From: an uncultured Porphyromonadaceae bacterium
GTDB lineage: Bacteria; Bacteroidota; Bacteroidia; Bacteroidales; Barnesiellaceae_A
Direction: 5' to 3'
NCBI GenBank assembly: GCA_900538705.1
Contig: UPZG01000001.1
Span: forward strand, 62,001 to 126,000
Length of the DNA stretch: 64,000 nt
Shown here: piece after piece, positions 9,145-17,684 of the stretch
How the letters are laid out: each line of letters begins with the position of its first letter
How positions within the stretch are numbered: position 1 is the first letter of the stretch
Translations under genes and position numbers: made by a program
Notes under the pieces: model-generated
Databases searched by the model: none
What the model was told of the DNA's origin: nothing
Seen by the model: the letters and a program-made list of their open reading frames with translations, nothing else

Positions 9145-9269
9145 ACGCAAACAGAGGGCTTGTGCAAATGCTGTGGAGCTTATCTTGTGCCAAGGGTTTG
9201 CTCGAAAGAAAGTGCAATGAGTCAGGGCATGTATAGAGGCAAACCCGCAGATGAAAAAAGGATGAATGT
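9145..9269 (+). other. pdxJ 5' leader with long-range inverted repeat and a 22-codon upstream ORF
   Basis: The predicted pdxJ transcript has a leader of about 130 nt. It holds a perfect 8-bp inverted repeat, GGGTTTGC (9194-9201) with GCAAACCC (9239-9246), that closes a 37-nt loop just before the start codon. It also holds a complete short reading frame at 9168-9236 (MLWSLSCAKG…, 22 codons, TAG stop) preceded by AGAGGG. I do not recognise a known riboswitch class. Function is not shown. Confidence 0.35.
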
Positions 9270-9983
9270 ATGACGAAATTGAGTGTGAATATCAACAAAA
9301 TTGCTACCCTGCGCAATGCACGTGGCGGCAATATTCCCAATGTACTGAAAGCTGCCTTAGATTGTGAAACGTTTGGAGCGGATGGTATAACCGTACATCC
9401 TCGTCCCGACGAACGTCACATCCGCTATGCCGATGTTTATGAGCTGAGGCCGGTGTTGAAGACAGAGTTCAACATAGAGGGTTATCCCTCTGAGCGGTTT
9501 ATGGATTTGGTGTTGATGGTGAAACCCACGCAAGTAACCCTTGTGCCCGATGCCCCTGATGTACTTACTTCTAATGCAGGTTGGAATACTCAAGCCAATT
9601 TCGATTTTCTGTCGAAAACTGTCGATACACTAAAAGCGGTAGGCATACGTACCTCTATTTTTGTGGGGACTGATTTGACAATGATAGAATATGCTGCTAA
9701 AACGGGAACAGATAGGATAGAGCTCTATACCGAGCCATATGCTTGCGGATATGAGGCCGATGCAGCCCAAGCTGTAGCACCCTTTGTAGAGGCATCAACG
9801 TTGGCTCATAACTTAGGTATGGGTGTCAATGCCGGTCATGACCTGAATCTGGAAAATCTGAAGTTTTTCCATGAGAAAGTGCCATATCTCAACGAAGTGT
9901 CGATAGGGCATAGCCTGATAGCAGATGCTCTCTATATGGGACTGAAAACCACGATTGCACGTTATAAAGAGTGTTTAATTTAA
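9270..9983 (+). CDS. pdxJ: Pyridoxine 5'-phosphate synthase
   Basis: Condenses 1-deoxyxylulose 5-phosphate with 3-amino-2-oxopropyl phosphate, the last ring-closing step of DXP-dependent vitamin B6 synthesis. The 237-residue product has the family start LSVNINKIATLRNARGGNIPN and the ITVHPRPDERHI loop near residue 45. Near residue 190 is GVNAGHDLN and near 215 the phosphate-binding VSIGHSLIADAL. It heads a run into exbB, exbD and a TonB-like gene; the stop codon is 14 bp before the exbB start. A purine-rich AAAAAAGGA stands 8 bp before the ATG. Confidence 0.95.
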   Translation: MTKLSVNINKIATLRNARGGNIPNVLKAALDCETFGADGITVHPRPDERHIRYADVYELRPVLKTEFNIEGYPSERFMDLVLMVKPTQVTLVPDAPDVLTSNAGWNTQANFDFLSKTVDTLKAVGIRTSIFVGTDLTMIEYAAKTGTDRIELYTEPYACGYEADAAQAVAPFVEASTLAHNLGMGVNAGHDLNLENLKFFHEKVPYLNEVSIGHSLIADALYMGLKTTIARYKECLI

Positions 9984-9997
9984 CTTATACTGTCACG

Positions 9998-10711
9998 ATG
10001 AATGCTATTCTTGCCACCCTGTTGTTACAAGTAACCGATACTGTTCCTGCTCCGTTAGTGTTGACACCCGAAGTGACTGATGGTAGTGTAGAACTGAACT
10101 TGTGGGACTTGACGCTGAAAGGCGGCTTTTTCATGATACCGTTATTGTTGCTCTCTATTTTAGCCATTTATGTTTTTGTAGAACGATTGCTGGTTATCCG
10201 AAAGGCTGCACGCGAAGACAATACGTTTATGGACCGTATTAAAGACTACATTCATGACGGTGAGATAGACACTGCGTTAAAGTTGTGCAAAAAGACCGAT
10301 ACGCCTGCCGCCCGTCTTATTGCAAAAGGTATCTCGCGACTGGGTCGACCCATGAATGATGTGCTTGTGGCAATAGAAAATGTGGGTAACATAGAGATAG
10401 CTCGTCTCGAGAAGGGATTTCCGTGGTTGGCTACAACGGCCGCCGGTGCGCCTATGATAGGTTTCTTAGGTACTGTCACGGGTATGGTACGTGCTTTCTA
10501 CAATATGGCTTCGGCAGGTAACAATGCCGATATAACTACTTTGTCGGGAGGTATATATGAGGCTCTTGTCACCACTGTTGCGGGTCTTATAGTAGGTATC
10601 ATAGCCTTGTTTGCCTATAATTATCTGGTAGCGCGAGTAGATGGTGTGATGAATCAGTTGGAGACGAAGACAATGGAGTTTATGGACTTGCTCAATGAGC
10701 CGGCCGACTAA
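9998..10711 (+). CDS. exbB: MotA/TolQ/ExbB proton channel protein
   Basis: Inner-membrane component of the proton-driven motor that energises TonB. The 237-residue protein has three membrane helices: the first at about residues 40-62 (GGFFMIPLLLLSILAIYVFVE), and a pair at about 145-170 and 190-215, with TAAGAPMIGFLGTVTGMVRAF typical of the family. The frame is open further upstream inside the end of pdxJ, but MNAILATLLLQ fits better as a start. It is followed 12 bp later by exbD. Together with the next two genes it forms the complete set for powering outer-membrane receptors. Confidence 0.92.
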   Translation: MNAILATLLLQVTDTVPAPLVLTPEVTDGSVELNLWDLTLKGGFFMIPLLLLSILAIYVFVERLLVIRKAAREDNTFMDRIKDYIHDGEIDTALKLCKKTDTPAARLIAKGISRLGRPMNDVLVAIENVGNIEIARLEKGFPWLATTAAGAPMIGFLGTVTGMVRAFYNMASAGNNADITTLSGGIYEALVTTVAGLIVGIIALFAYNYLVARVDGVMNQLETKTMEFMDLLNEPAD

Positions 10712-10723
10712 AACTGTGTACCT

Positions 10724-11137
10724 ATGGCTATCAAGAGAAGACATCGCATCAATGCCTCTTTCAGCATGGCATCTATGACCGACGTGATATTCTTGTTACT
10801 TATCTTTTTTATGGTCACATCGACGGTCGTATTTCCCAATGCTATAAAAGTAAATTTGCCGCAAAGTAAACAGCAAGCGGCGGCAAAGCCGTTGTCGCGT
10901 GTTACTATCGATGCCGACGGTCATTATTTCGTAGCTTTTGGTAACGAGCGCGAACAGCCTGTAGACGAGGCTGCCTTGATCGAGTTTTTGTTGGCAACCC
11001 AGGCTCGTGAGCCCGAAATGTACGTTGCTTTATATGCCGATGAATCGGTCCCTTATCGTGAAATAGTAAAAATACTCAATATTGCCAATGAGCATCACTT
11101 GAAGATAGTATTGGCTACACGTCCTGTGAGAGAATAG
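10724..11137 (+). CDS. exbD: Biopolymer transport protein ExbD/TolR
   Basis: Inner-membrane partner of ExbB, 137 residues. A short basic N-terminus (MAIKRRHRIN) is followed by a single membrane helix at about 19-38 carrying the essential aspartate (D20 in MTDVIFLLLIFF). The periplasmic domain ends ANEHHLKIVLATRPV, typical of the family. Its stop is 5 bp before the next start, so the two are probably translated together. Confidence 0.93.
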   Translation: MAIKRRHRINASFSMASMTDVIFLLLIFFMVTSTVVFPNAIKVNLPQSKQQAAAKPLSRVTIDADGHYFVAFGNEREQPVDEAALIEFLLATQAREPEMYVALYADESVPYREIVKILNIANEHHLKIVLATRPVRE

Positions 11138-11142
11138 AGAAT

Positions 11143-11907
11143 ATGACAGACTCGGTACGCAACAAATGGATAGGTGCCGCATGTACGGTTGTGGTGCATG
11201 TCGTAGCGTTGTGTATACTGATTTTTGTCGTGATAAAGAGTGAGCCCGTGCCGGCTGATGCCGGAGGGGGGGTATTGGTGCAATTTGGTTCGGTCGACGA
11301 GGCGTCGGGCATGTTTATTCCCGACAAAGTACCCGAAAGTAGCAGCAGGCAGGAGATTGTGTCGAAAAACGATGAGCCGCTGATTACACAAGATGATGAG
11401 CCTACTGTGGCAATTCCCGATGAGAAGAAAAAAAGTGTCGAAAAGAGTCCTGTAGAGAAACAACCCCGACAAGACAATAAAGCGATAGATAACAGATTGA
11501 AAGCTGCCTTTGGCAGTGGTGTGGCGGCGACTGGCAGCAAAGGTGATGCTGAGCATGGTAGTGGTGTGCAAGGAAATCCCTTCGGGGAGACTCCCGATGG
11601 AGGTTTGCAGGGCGTAGGCGGTTATGGTGGCTATAGTTTGGGTGGCCGTGGATTGTTAGGCGAATTGCCCCGTCCACAGTATGATAGCAGTAACGATGCA
11701 GGTACTATTGTGGTTGATATAGTGGTAGATGCCCGGGGCAAGGTTGTAGATGCCCGTATGCGTGTGTCGGGAAGTGAAGGAACGGCTGCGTCAAATGCAA
11801 ATCTGCGTCGTTCGGCTGTAGAGGCAGCCCGTAAAGCTTCATTTGAGGCTGTGGCCAAGGCCGGTAACCAACAAGGATATATTGTTTATTATTTCAAACA
11901 GAGATAA
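11143..11907 (+). CDS. TonB-like energy transducer
   Basis: A 254-residue protein anchored by one membrane helix at about residues 10-30, with a Lys/Glu/Pro-containing periplasmic spacer (about 40-150), a Gly-rich stretch (GGLQGVGGYGGYSLGG) and a C-terminal TonB/TolA-like domain (GTIVVDIVVDARGKVVDARM… to VYYFKQR). The canonical YP box is replaced by a diverged version, so it is a TonB-type protein rather than a close relative of E. coli TonB. Position directly behind exbBD supports the role of passing motor energy to receptors such as the one at the left end of the window. It is convergent with pyrC, 11 bp away. Confidence 0.85.
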   Translation: MTDSVRNKWIGAACTVVVHVVALCILIFVVIKSEPVPADAGGGVLVQFGSVDEASGMFIPDKVPESSSRQEIVSKNDEPLITQDDEPTVAIPDEKKKSVEKSPVEKQPRQDNKAIDNRLKAAFGSGVAATGSKGDAEHGSGVQGNPFGETPDGGLQGVGGYGGYSLGGRGLLGELPRPQYDSSNDAGTIVVDIVVDARGKVVDARMRVSGSEGTAASNANLRRSAVEAARKASFEAVAKAGNQQGYIVYYFKQR

Positions 11908-11918
11908 CTTTGGCTTGC

Positions 11919-13271
11919 TTAATTGTGCCGGAAGGTAAGTAGTTGTCCGCGAAAGCTATCGTTGATACGTCCGTTGTCATAGACTGTGGTGCCGTTGACA
12001 ATCGTGCGTATAACGGTAGATGGAAATGTATGCCCTTCAAAAGGTGACCATCCGCAACGCGATATAATCTTGTCGACTGTGACGGTATATTTTTTTCGTG
12101 GCGCGACAATCACAATGTCGGCATAGTATCCTTCTCGTAAATAGCCGCGGCGTTCTATGCCGAAAAGAGAGGCCGGGGCATGTGCCATCTTTTCTACTAC
12201 GGTTGTTCGGGGAAAAGCTCCGCGGTCCGATAGTTCGAGCATTACTTGCAGCGAGAATTGTACTAAAGGACCTCCTGAGGCTGCTTGTAGGCATGAACCT
12301 TTTTTCTCTGAGAGCAGGTGAGGAGCGTGGTCGGTTGCCACGACGTCCAACTTGTGGGATGCCACGGCAGCCAGTAATGCCTTGCGGTCGGCACAAGTCT
12401 TAATGGCGGGATTCCATTTTATAAGGTTACCATATTGTGAATAGTCATTATCGTCGAACCAAAGATGGTGTACGCATACTTCCCCTGTTATATGTTTCTC
12501 TTGTAACGGTTTGTCCTCCAACAGAGTCAGTTCTCGGGCTGTTGACAGATGCAACAGGTGTAGGCGGGCATTATATCGTGTGGCAAGTTCGACAGCTGTG
12601 GCCGATGAACGATAGCAGGCTTCGGCACTGCGTATGAGTGGATGGAAGAAGATGGGAAGTTCTTTTCCGAAAGTGCGAGTGTAGTATTCTTTGTTGGCTT
12701 GAATAATCGATTCCTGTTCGCAATGTGTCGCAATCAGTACGGGAGCTTCTGCAAAGATACGTTCCAGTGTATGAGGGTTGTCAACCAACATGTTGCCGGT
12801 AGAAGAGCCCATGAATAGTTTGATGCCGCAAATGTGCGTATAGTCGAGTTGCGTCAATAGGTCGGCATTATCGTTGGTGGCTCCTATGTAGAAAGCGTAA
12901 TTGACGACCGAAGTTTCGGCAGCTCGGTTTTGTTTCCAGGCAAGCGCCTCGGCAGTCACTGTGGGAGGCTTGGTGTTGGGCATCTCCAAATAAGAGGTAA
13001 CGCCTCCTGCGGCGGCAGCCCGACTCTCAGAGGCAATATCGGCTTTATGCGTAAGTCCCGGTTCACGAAAATGCACTTGGTCGTCTATAACTCCTGGCAT
13101 GACATAGCACCCTGAGGCGTTGATGACTTCGTCGGCTTCATCCATGAGATTTTTATCAGGCTCTCCCGATGCTACGGTCTCTATCAGCTCATCTTTAATG
13201 ACAATATATCCCGTAACCTCTTTCTGCTCGTTGATGATGAGGCCGTTATATATAATTGTACGCATTGGCAT
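11919..13271 (-). CDS. pyrC: Dihydroorotase
   Basis: Cyclises carbamoyl aspartate to dihydroorotate in pyrimidine synthesis. The 450-residue length fits class I enzymes. The usual metal motif DxHxHFREPG reads DDQVHFREPG here, so the first His of the pair is Gln; I recall the same in other Bacteroidota, so it is probably a lineage trait. Also visible: GIKLFMGSSTG near 155 with the bridging-lysine position, ATHCEQ near 185, LHLSTAREL near 245 and the catalytic Asp in VVATDHAPHL near 315. The ATG overlaps the stop of the upstream glycosyltransferase (TAATG), suggesting coupling; a second ATG two codons in is an alternative start. Confidence 0.92.
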   Translation of the reverse strand: MPMRTIIYNGLIINEQKEVTGYIVIKDELIETVASGEPDKNLMDEADEVINASGCYVMPGVIDDQVHFREPGLTHKADIASESRAAAAGGVTSYLEMPNTKPPTVTAEALAWKQNRAAETSVVNYAFYIGATNDNADLLTQLDYTHICGIKLFMGSSTGNMLVDNPHTLERIFAEAPVLIATHCEQESIIQANKEYYTRTFGKELPIFFHPLIRSAEACYRSSATAVELATRYNARLHLLHLSTARELTLLEDKPLQEKHITGEVCVHHLWFDDNDYSQYGNLIKWNPAIKTCADRKALLAAVASHKLDVVATDHAPHLLSEKKGSCLQAASGGPLVQFSLQVMLELSDRGAFPRTTVVEKMAHAPASLFGIERRGYLREGYYADIVIVAPRKKYTVTVDKIISRCGWSPFEGHTFPSTVIRTIVNGTTVYDNGRINDSFRGQLLTFRHN

Positions 13272-14032
13272 TATTTCTTATGCGGATATTTGCGACAGAA
13301 ACTGCCTAATTTGAGCTTGATGACTCCGAATACGGCCTCCCCAAAAATACTTGTGTTCATCTTGCTTTCGCCTAAGACGCGATTGATGAAAATGATGGGT
13401 ACTTCCTGTATGTTAAATCCACATTTGTAGGCCGTAAACTTCATCTCTATTTGGAAAGCATAACCTTTAAAGCGGATTTTATCTAATTCGATAGTCTCAA
13501 GAACTTCGCGGCGATAGCATACGAAACCGGCAGTGGTATCGTGTATTTTCAGACCGGTAATAAACCGTACATATTGCGAGGCAAAGTAAGACATGATAAC
13601 ACGGCTCATAGGCCAGTTTACGACATTAACCCCGGTGATGTAACGTGAGCCGATAGCGACATCGGCACCTTTATTGCAACAAGCGTCTTTCAGTCTGAGC
13701 AAGTCGTTAGGATTGTGAGAGAAATCGGCGTCCATCTCGAAGATGTAGTCGTACTTATGGGCAATAGCCCATTGAAAGCCTGTGATATAAGCGGTGCCAA
13801 GGCCCAACTTCCCGCTTCGTTCCAGAATATATAAGCGGTCGGTAAATTCTTTTTGCAGCTCTTTTACTATGTGCGCTGTGCCATCGGGCGAATTGTCGTC
13901 GATGACTAAAATATCGAACTCTTCGGGCAATCCGAAAACAGCGCGTATGATGTTCTCGATATTCTCCTTTTCGTTATACGTGGGGATGAGAACGACACTG
14001 TCGTGTTTGTAAAGAGGTTTAGATTCCGGCAT
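13271..14032 (-). CDS. Family 2 glycosyltransferase, polyprenol-phosphate mannosyl/glucosyl transferase type
   Basis: Transfers a sugar from a nucleotide donor to a polyprenyl phosphate carrier at the inner membrane (DPM1/Ppm1-like). The 253-residue product begins near VVLIPTYNEKENIENII, has the nucleotide-binding DDNSPDGT near residue 40, the FEMDADFSHNP donor/metal motif near 98, and lacks the C-terminal membrane helices of DPM1 from some bacteria. Start is uncertain: the frame extends to ATGs at 14065, 14068 and 14086; I use the ATG giving MPESKPLY because the fold begins shortly after it. It shares a one-base overlap with pyrC. Exact sugar not determinable. Confidence 0.85.
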   Translation of the reverse strand: MPESKPLYKHDSVVLIPTYNEKENIENIIRAVFGLPEEFDILVIDDNSPDGTAHIVKELQKEFTDRLYILERSGKLGLGTAYITGFQWAIAHKYDYIFEMDADFSHNPNDLLRLKDACCNKGADVAIGSRYITGVNVVNWPMSRVIMSYFASQYVRFITGLKIHDTTAGFVCYRREVLETIELDKIRFKGYAFQIEMKFTAYKCGFNIQEVPIIFINRVLGESKMNTSIFGEAVFGVIKLKLGSFCRKYPHKK

Positions 14033-14477
14033 ATCACTATTCTTTTTGGAAACGTAAGGACTCATCATAACATACAAAGATGTCATTTGTACCGATACGT
14101 ATAAAATATGTCAAATGGCAGGTAATACAGCTTGTACAATAGGCTGAATATACTCGCCTTATGCAAAGATAGAGATTATTTTTTGTCTTTATCAAGTATG
14201 TCAAGCCACATTTAGTAGAATTTTTATTTCGAGGCTTAGGGTTGCAATTATTATTGAGACAAACTCTTCTTGTGATGTTGCTAAATGTGGTTGTGTGGCA
14301 GGGCTATGATTTTCAGAAGTCTACCTTATTTTGTTTTGCCCCATTTGTATTATCTTTGGCAATATAAATGATGCGGCAATGCTGTATGAAAGACAGCTGC
14401 TGTTTTTAAGAGCTTTGATTATTAATATTGTAACCTGCTTGTACAGAATATATATATCACAAAACTAGCACATATCT
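14033..14477. other. 445-bp intergenic region with divergent promoters and a Cys-rich 13-codon ORF
   Basis: No full gene is seen. A minus-strand TATCTTTG at 14164-14171 should drive the glycosyltransferase. A plus-strand TATCTTTG at 14351-14358 with TTTG at 14330-14333 should drive folB, giving a leader of about 110 nt. Within a few bases of that predicted start lies a complete mini-ORF, MMRQCCMKDSCCF (14368-14409), followed by a small ACAGC/GCTGT hairpin and a T run. The stretch 14172-14329 holds nothing I can name. Confidence 0.5.
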
Positions 14478-14831
14478 ATGAGGACATTTATCCACTTTGA
14501 CAAAATGCACTTTTATGCACATCATGGCGTAGATCGTCAGGAGCAAACGGTTGGAAACAATTACACCGTTGAACTGTTACTTGATATACCATACGAAGCT
14601 GCCATGCGCAATGATTCTTTGGCTCATACGGTCAATTATGCAGCTATATATCGTGAGGTGAGCGCAGTAATGGCAACCCCCTCGCACTTACTTGAGAATG
14701 TGGCGGGGCGCATCATTATGGTCTTGCAATCGAAGTTCCCTTCGATAAAAGGAGGTCGTATTTCGCTTTATAAAGACAACCCGCCGATTTGTGGTAAGAT
14801 AGACAAGGTCGGTGTAGTTGTAGAGTGGTAG
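14478..14831 (+). CDS. folB: Dihydroneopterin aldolase
   Basis: Splits dihydroneopterin to hydroxymethyl-dihydropterin and glycolaldehyde in folate synthesis; its product feeds folK, which is also in this window. The 117-residue length is normal. Visible: FYAHHGVDRQEQTVGNNYTV (residues 13-32, with the pterin-site region) and catalytic Lys region KIDKVGVVVEW at the end. It is convergent with rpiB, 9 bp apart. Confidence 0.93.
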   Translation: MRTFIHFDKMHFYAHHGVDRQEQTVGNNYTVELLLDIPYEAAMRNDSLAHTVNYAAIYREVSAVMATPSHLLENVAGRIIMVLQSKFPSIKGGRISLYKDNPPICGKIDKVGVVVEW

Positions 14832-14840
14832 GGGCATGTG

Positions 14841-15293
14841 TCAGCCGACAGGTATTTTTGCAATTCTACGGCTGTGTCTGCCTCCCTCAAATGAAGCGGA
14901 GAGGAACGCTGCGGTAATTTTTTCGGCTGCTTCCAAGGAAATAAAGCGTCCGGGCATTACCAGTACGTTGGCATCGTTATGAGCTCGTGCCAGGGTGGCA
15001 AGTTCTTCTGTCCAGCAAAGAGCAGCGCGGATGCCTTGGTGCTTGTTTAGCGTCATATTGATGCCATTGCCGCTGCCGCATATGGCTATACCGGGTTTGC
15101 ACTCGCCGGCTTCTATGGCAAGAGCCAAAGGATGCGCATAATCGGGATAGTCGACACTCTCGGTAGAATATGTGCCGAAATCTTTGCACGTATACCCCTG
15201 CTTTGTAAGCCAGTTTTTAATGTGTTCCTTCATCTCATATCCGGCATGGTCGCTGGCAAGACCTATTGTCATACCTGTTTTGTTTGTATCCAT
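14841..15293 (-). CDS. rpiB: Ribose 5-phosphate isomerase B
   Basis: Interconverts ribose 5-phosphate and ribulose 5-phosphate in the pentose phosphate pathway. From MDTNKTGMTIG the product has 150 residues. Visible: SDHAGYEMKEHI near residue 13, the GTYSTESVDYPDYAH segment, and the active-site loop ICGSGNGINMTLNKH with the catalytic Cys near 73. The frame is open to 15338, but that upstream ATG is on the far side of the -7 element, so the later start is right; MTIGLASD (15272) is a further alternative. Confidence 0.93.
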   Translation of the reverse strand: MDTNKTGMTIGLASDHAGYEMKEHIKNWLTKQGYTCKDFGTYSTESVDYPDYAHPLALAIEAGECKPGIAICGSGNGINMTLNKHQGIRAALCWTEELATLARAHNDANVLVMPGRFISLEAAEKITAAFLSASFEGGRHSRRIAKIPVG

Positions 15294-15314
15294 GATGTTA
15301 GTTTTAGATATGTG

Positions 15315-15322
15315 CAAAGGTA
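15315..15322 (-). promoter_or_regulatory. -7 promoter element for rpiB
   Basis: Minus-strand TACCTTTG followed by GC, 22 bp upstream of the chosen rpiB start. It fixes the rpiB start by excluding the upstream ATG at 15338. Confidence 0.65.
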
Positions 15323-15464
15323 ATACAATCGGAGGCAATACGAAATAAAGTATCGCTTATTTTCTGGCGTTTGTTGCTCTCTTTGTGTCAAAAAGAAGAT
15401 ATGGAAAAATCGGAAAGGATAACGGAGAGGGGGTGAAATGTCAGACAATCTCGAAATAAAAGTG

Positions 15465-15472
15465 TATTTTTG
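15465..15472 (+). promoter_or_regulatory. -7 promoter element for cvpA-sufB
   Basis: TATTTTTG followed by C, 28 bp before the cvpA ATG. It shows that the longer in-frame ORF beginning at 15438 is not the true gene start. Confidence 0.6.
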
Positions 15473-15500
15473 CACATTCATTAAGCGTAATTATAAACCG

Positions 15501-15983
15501 ATGAATTTACAAGTGATAGACTACATCTTGTTGGCGTTGATGGTAGCAATGGTCATCTGGGGCTTCATTCGCGGTGTCGTGTGTCAAATAGGCGATTTGG
15601 CGGCTCTGATACTAGGAATTGTGGGTACCCATATGTGGGGCGGCACGTGTGCAACGTGGTTGCAAGCGCATACCTCATGGGAAAGCATGGCATGCAACGT
15701 GGTTGCATACATAGGACTGTTTCTGCTTATTTACCTGACCATACGTATAGTAGCATCATTTATAAAATCGCTGACCAAGTTGGTACGTTTGGGATGGATT
15801 GATTCTGTATGCGGAGCATTCTTCGGGGCATTCAAATTGTTGTTGTTTGCCAGTATGGTTGTCAATGCCTTGTTATGGATAGCACCTCATGCTTCGTGGT
15901 GGAACGATAAGTCGCTTACGACATCGATTTCGTATCCTATCTTATGCGATTTGTTTCCCTCTCTACTACATGTGGTGTGGTAG
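15501..15983 (+). CDS. CvpA-family inner-membrane protein
   Basis: A 160-residue protein with four predicted membrane helices (about 5-25, 28-48, 62-84 and 100-122). The family founder, CvpA, is linked in E. coli to colicin V production and envelope homeostasis; the molecular role is unsettled. The typical N-terminus MNLQVIDYILLALMVAMVIWGFIRG is clear. It lies 52 bp before sufB on the same strand. I recall a cvpA-sufBCDS order in Bacteroides, so this pair looks like the front part of that cluster. Confidence 0.85.
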   Translation: MNLQVIDYILLALMVAMVIWGFIRGVVCQIGDLAALILGIVGTHMWGGTCATWLQAHTSWESMACNVVAYIGLFLLIYLTIRIVASFIKSLTKLVRLGWIDSVCGAFFGAFKLLLFASMVVNALLWIAPHASWWNDKSLTTSISYPILCDLFPSLLHVVW

Positions 15984-16035
15984 AGACGAACTGCTTGTAA
16001 CCATCGGTTGTTTGGAACATAGAAAGTGAATAAGA

Positions 16036-17532
16036 ATGAAAGAAGATAAGGTAAATGCAGCTTCAACTGCAAATATGACTCCCGAAGAAATTCGCCGTGA
16101 TGCATTGCTCGACGATGTAACGGGTGGCGACTATAAATATGGTTTTGTTACCGATATAGAGACCGATGTGATAGAACGTGGCCTCAATGAAGATGTAATA
16201 CGCCATATTTCGCAGCGAAAGGGAGAACCTGATTGGTTGCTCGATTTCAGGTTGAAAGCTTATGAGTATTGGAAAACTCTCGAAATGCCTACTTGGGCAC
16301 ACTTGAAAATTCCGGCCATAGACTTTCAGTCTATCAGTTATTATGCAGCTCCCAAAACTCGTAAAAATCCTGCCTCCCTCGATGAGGTTGACCCGGAGTT
16401 GTTGAAGACTTTCGACAAACTGGGTATTTCGCTCGAGGAGCAAATGCGTCTATCGGGGGTTGCTGTAGATGCTGTAATGGATAGTGTGTCGGTGAAGACA
16501 ACTTTCAGGGAAAAGCTGGCCGAGCTGGGTGTTATATTCTGTTCTATCAGTGAAGCAGTCAAAGACTATCCCGATTTGGTACGTCGTTATTTAGGGTCGG
16601 TCGTGCCGTATCGTGACAATTTCTTTGCGGCGCTCAATTCGGCAGTATTTAGTGACGGTTCGTTTGTGTATATACCTAAAGGGGTGCGTTGCCCTATGGA
16701 GTTATCTACTTATTTCCGTATCAATGCAGCCAATACAGGACAATTTGAGCGGACATTGATTGTGGCCGATGACGATAGCTATGTCAGTTATTTGGAAGGC
16801 TGTACTGCACCTATGCGCGACGAGAATCAGTTGCATGCTGCTATTGTTGAAATACGGGTACACGACCGTGCCGAGGTAAAATATTCGACTGTACAAAACT
16901 GGTATCCCGGTGATAAAGAGGGGCGGGGTGGTATATATAACTTTGTAACAAAACGTGGATTGTGCAAAGGTGACCATTCGAAACTTTCGTGGACGCAGGT
17001 AGAAACAGGATCGGCCATTACATGGAAATATCCGAGCTGTGTATTGGCCGGCGATAACTCTACGGGTGAGTTTTATTCTGTGGCTGTAACCAATAATTTC
17101 CAGCAGGCCGATACGGGAACGAAGATGATACACATAGGCAAAAATACGCGTAGTACTATCGTCTCGAAAGGTATTTCTGCAGGTAGCAGCCAGAATAGTT
17201 ACCGGGGACTGGTAAAGGTTACGGCTTCGGCCGAAAATGCCCGTAACTTTACACAATGCGACAGCTTATTGTTAAGTGATCATTGCGGAGCACATACATT
17301 CCCGTATATAGATATAAAGAACAATACGGCAGTGATGGAGCATGAAGCTACTACTTCGAAAATTAACGAAGATCAGATATTCTATTGCAACCAGCGCGGT
17401 ATACCTACCGAGGATGCTGTGGGACTTATCGTCAATGGTTATGCTAAGGAGGTGATGAACAAATTGCCTATGGAATTTGCGGTAGAGGCTCAAAAACTGT
17501 TGCAAGTCACTCTTGAGGGATCGGTAGGGTAG
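16036..17532 (+). CDS. sufB: Fe-S cluster scaffold protein SufB, without adjacent sufC/sufD/sufS
   Basis: SufB is the scaffold on which the SUF machinery assembles iron-sulfur clusters, normally in a SufBC2D complex with the ATPase SufC. The 498-residue protein is complete, with the SufB signature SYLEGCTAP near residue 250, the late conserved FTQCDSLLLSDHCGAHTFPY with the C near 415 that matches E. coli C405, and the normal end VTLEGSVG. What is odd is the setting: a clear terminator follows within about 60 bp and the next gene is panB on the other strand. The SufC, SufD and SufS genes that usually follow are not in this window. Confidence 0.95.
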   Translation: MKEDKVNAASTANMTPEEIRRDALLDDVTGGDYKYGFVTDIETDVIERGLNEDVIRHISQRKGEPDWLLDFRLKAYEYWKTLEMPTWAHLKIPAIDFQSISYYAAPKTRKNPASLDEVDPELLKTFDKLGISLEEQMRLSGVAVDAVMDSVSVKTTFREKLAELGVIFCSISEAVKDYPDLVRRYLGSVVPYRDNFFAALNSAVFSDGSFVYIPKGVRCPMELSTYFRINAANTGQFERTLIVADDDSYVSYLEGCTAPMRDENQLHAAIVEIRVHDRAEVKYSTVQNWYPGDKEGRGGIYNFVTKRGLCKGDHSKLSWTQVETGSAITWKYPSCVLAGDNSTGEFYSVAVTNNFQQADTGTKMIHIGKNTRSTIVSKGISAGSSQNSYRGLVKVTASAENARNFTQCDSLLLSDHCGAHTFPYIDIKNNTAVMEHEATTSKINEDQIFYCNQRGIPTEDAVGLIVNGYAKEVMNKLPMEFAVEAQKLLQVTLEGSVG

Positions 17533-17592
17533 ATTTTGGTAATAAAAAGATACTGGTCGTTTTTCTTTATGTAGACAAAAGGTATTTATAAT

Positions 17593-17632
17593 AAAGACCT
17601 GTGGAAGTAGATGTTTCCGCAGGTCTTTTTAT
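17593..17632 (+). terminator. Intrinsic terminator after sufB
   Basis: AAAGACCTGTGGAA and TTCCGCAGGTCTTT pair as a 14-bp stem with one G-U pair and an 8-nt loop, and run into TTATT. It ends the cvpA-sufB transcript. Confidence 0.85.
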
Positions 17633-17684
17633 TGTGAAGTTTTTCCCTTTCATGATAGGAAAAAGAATAGTGGCCTGTATATAC

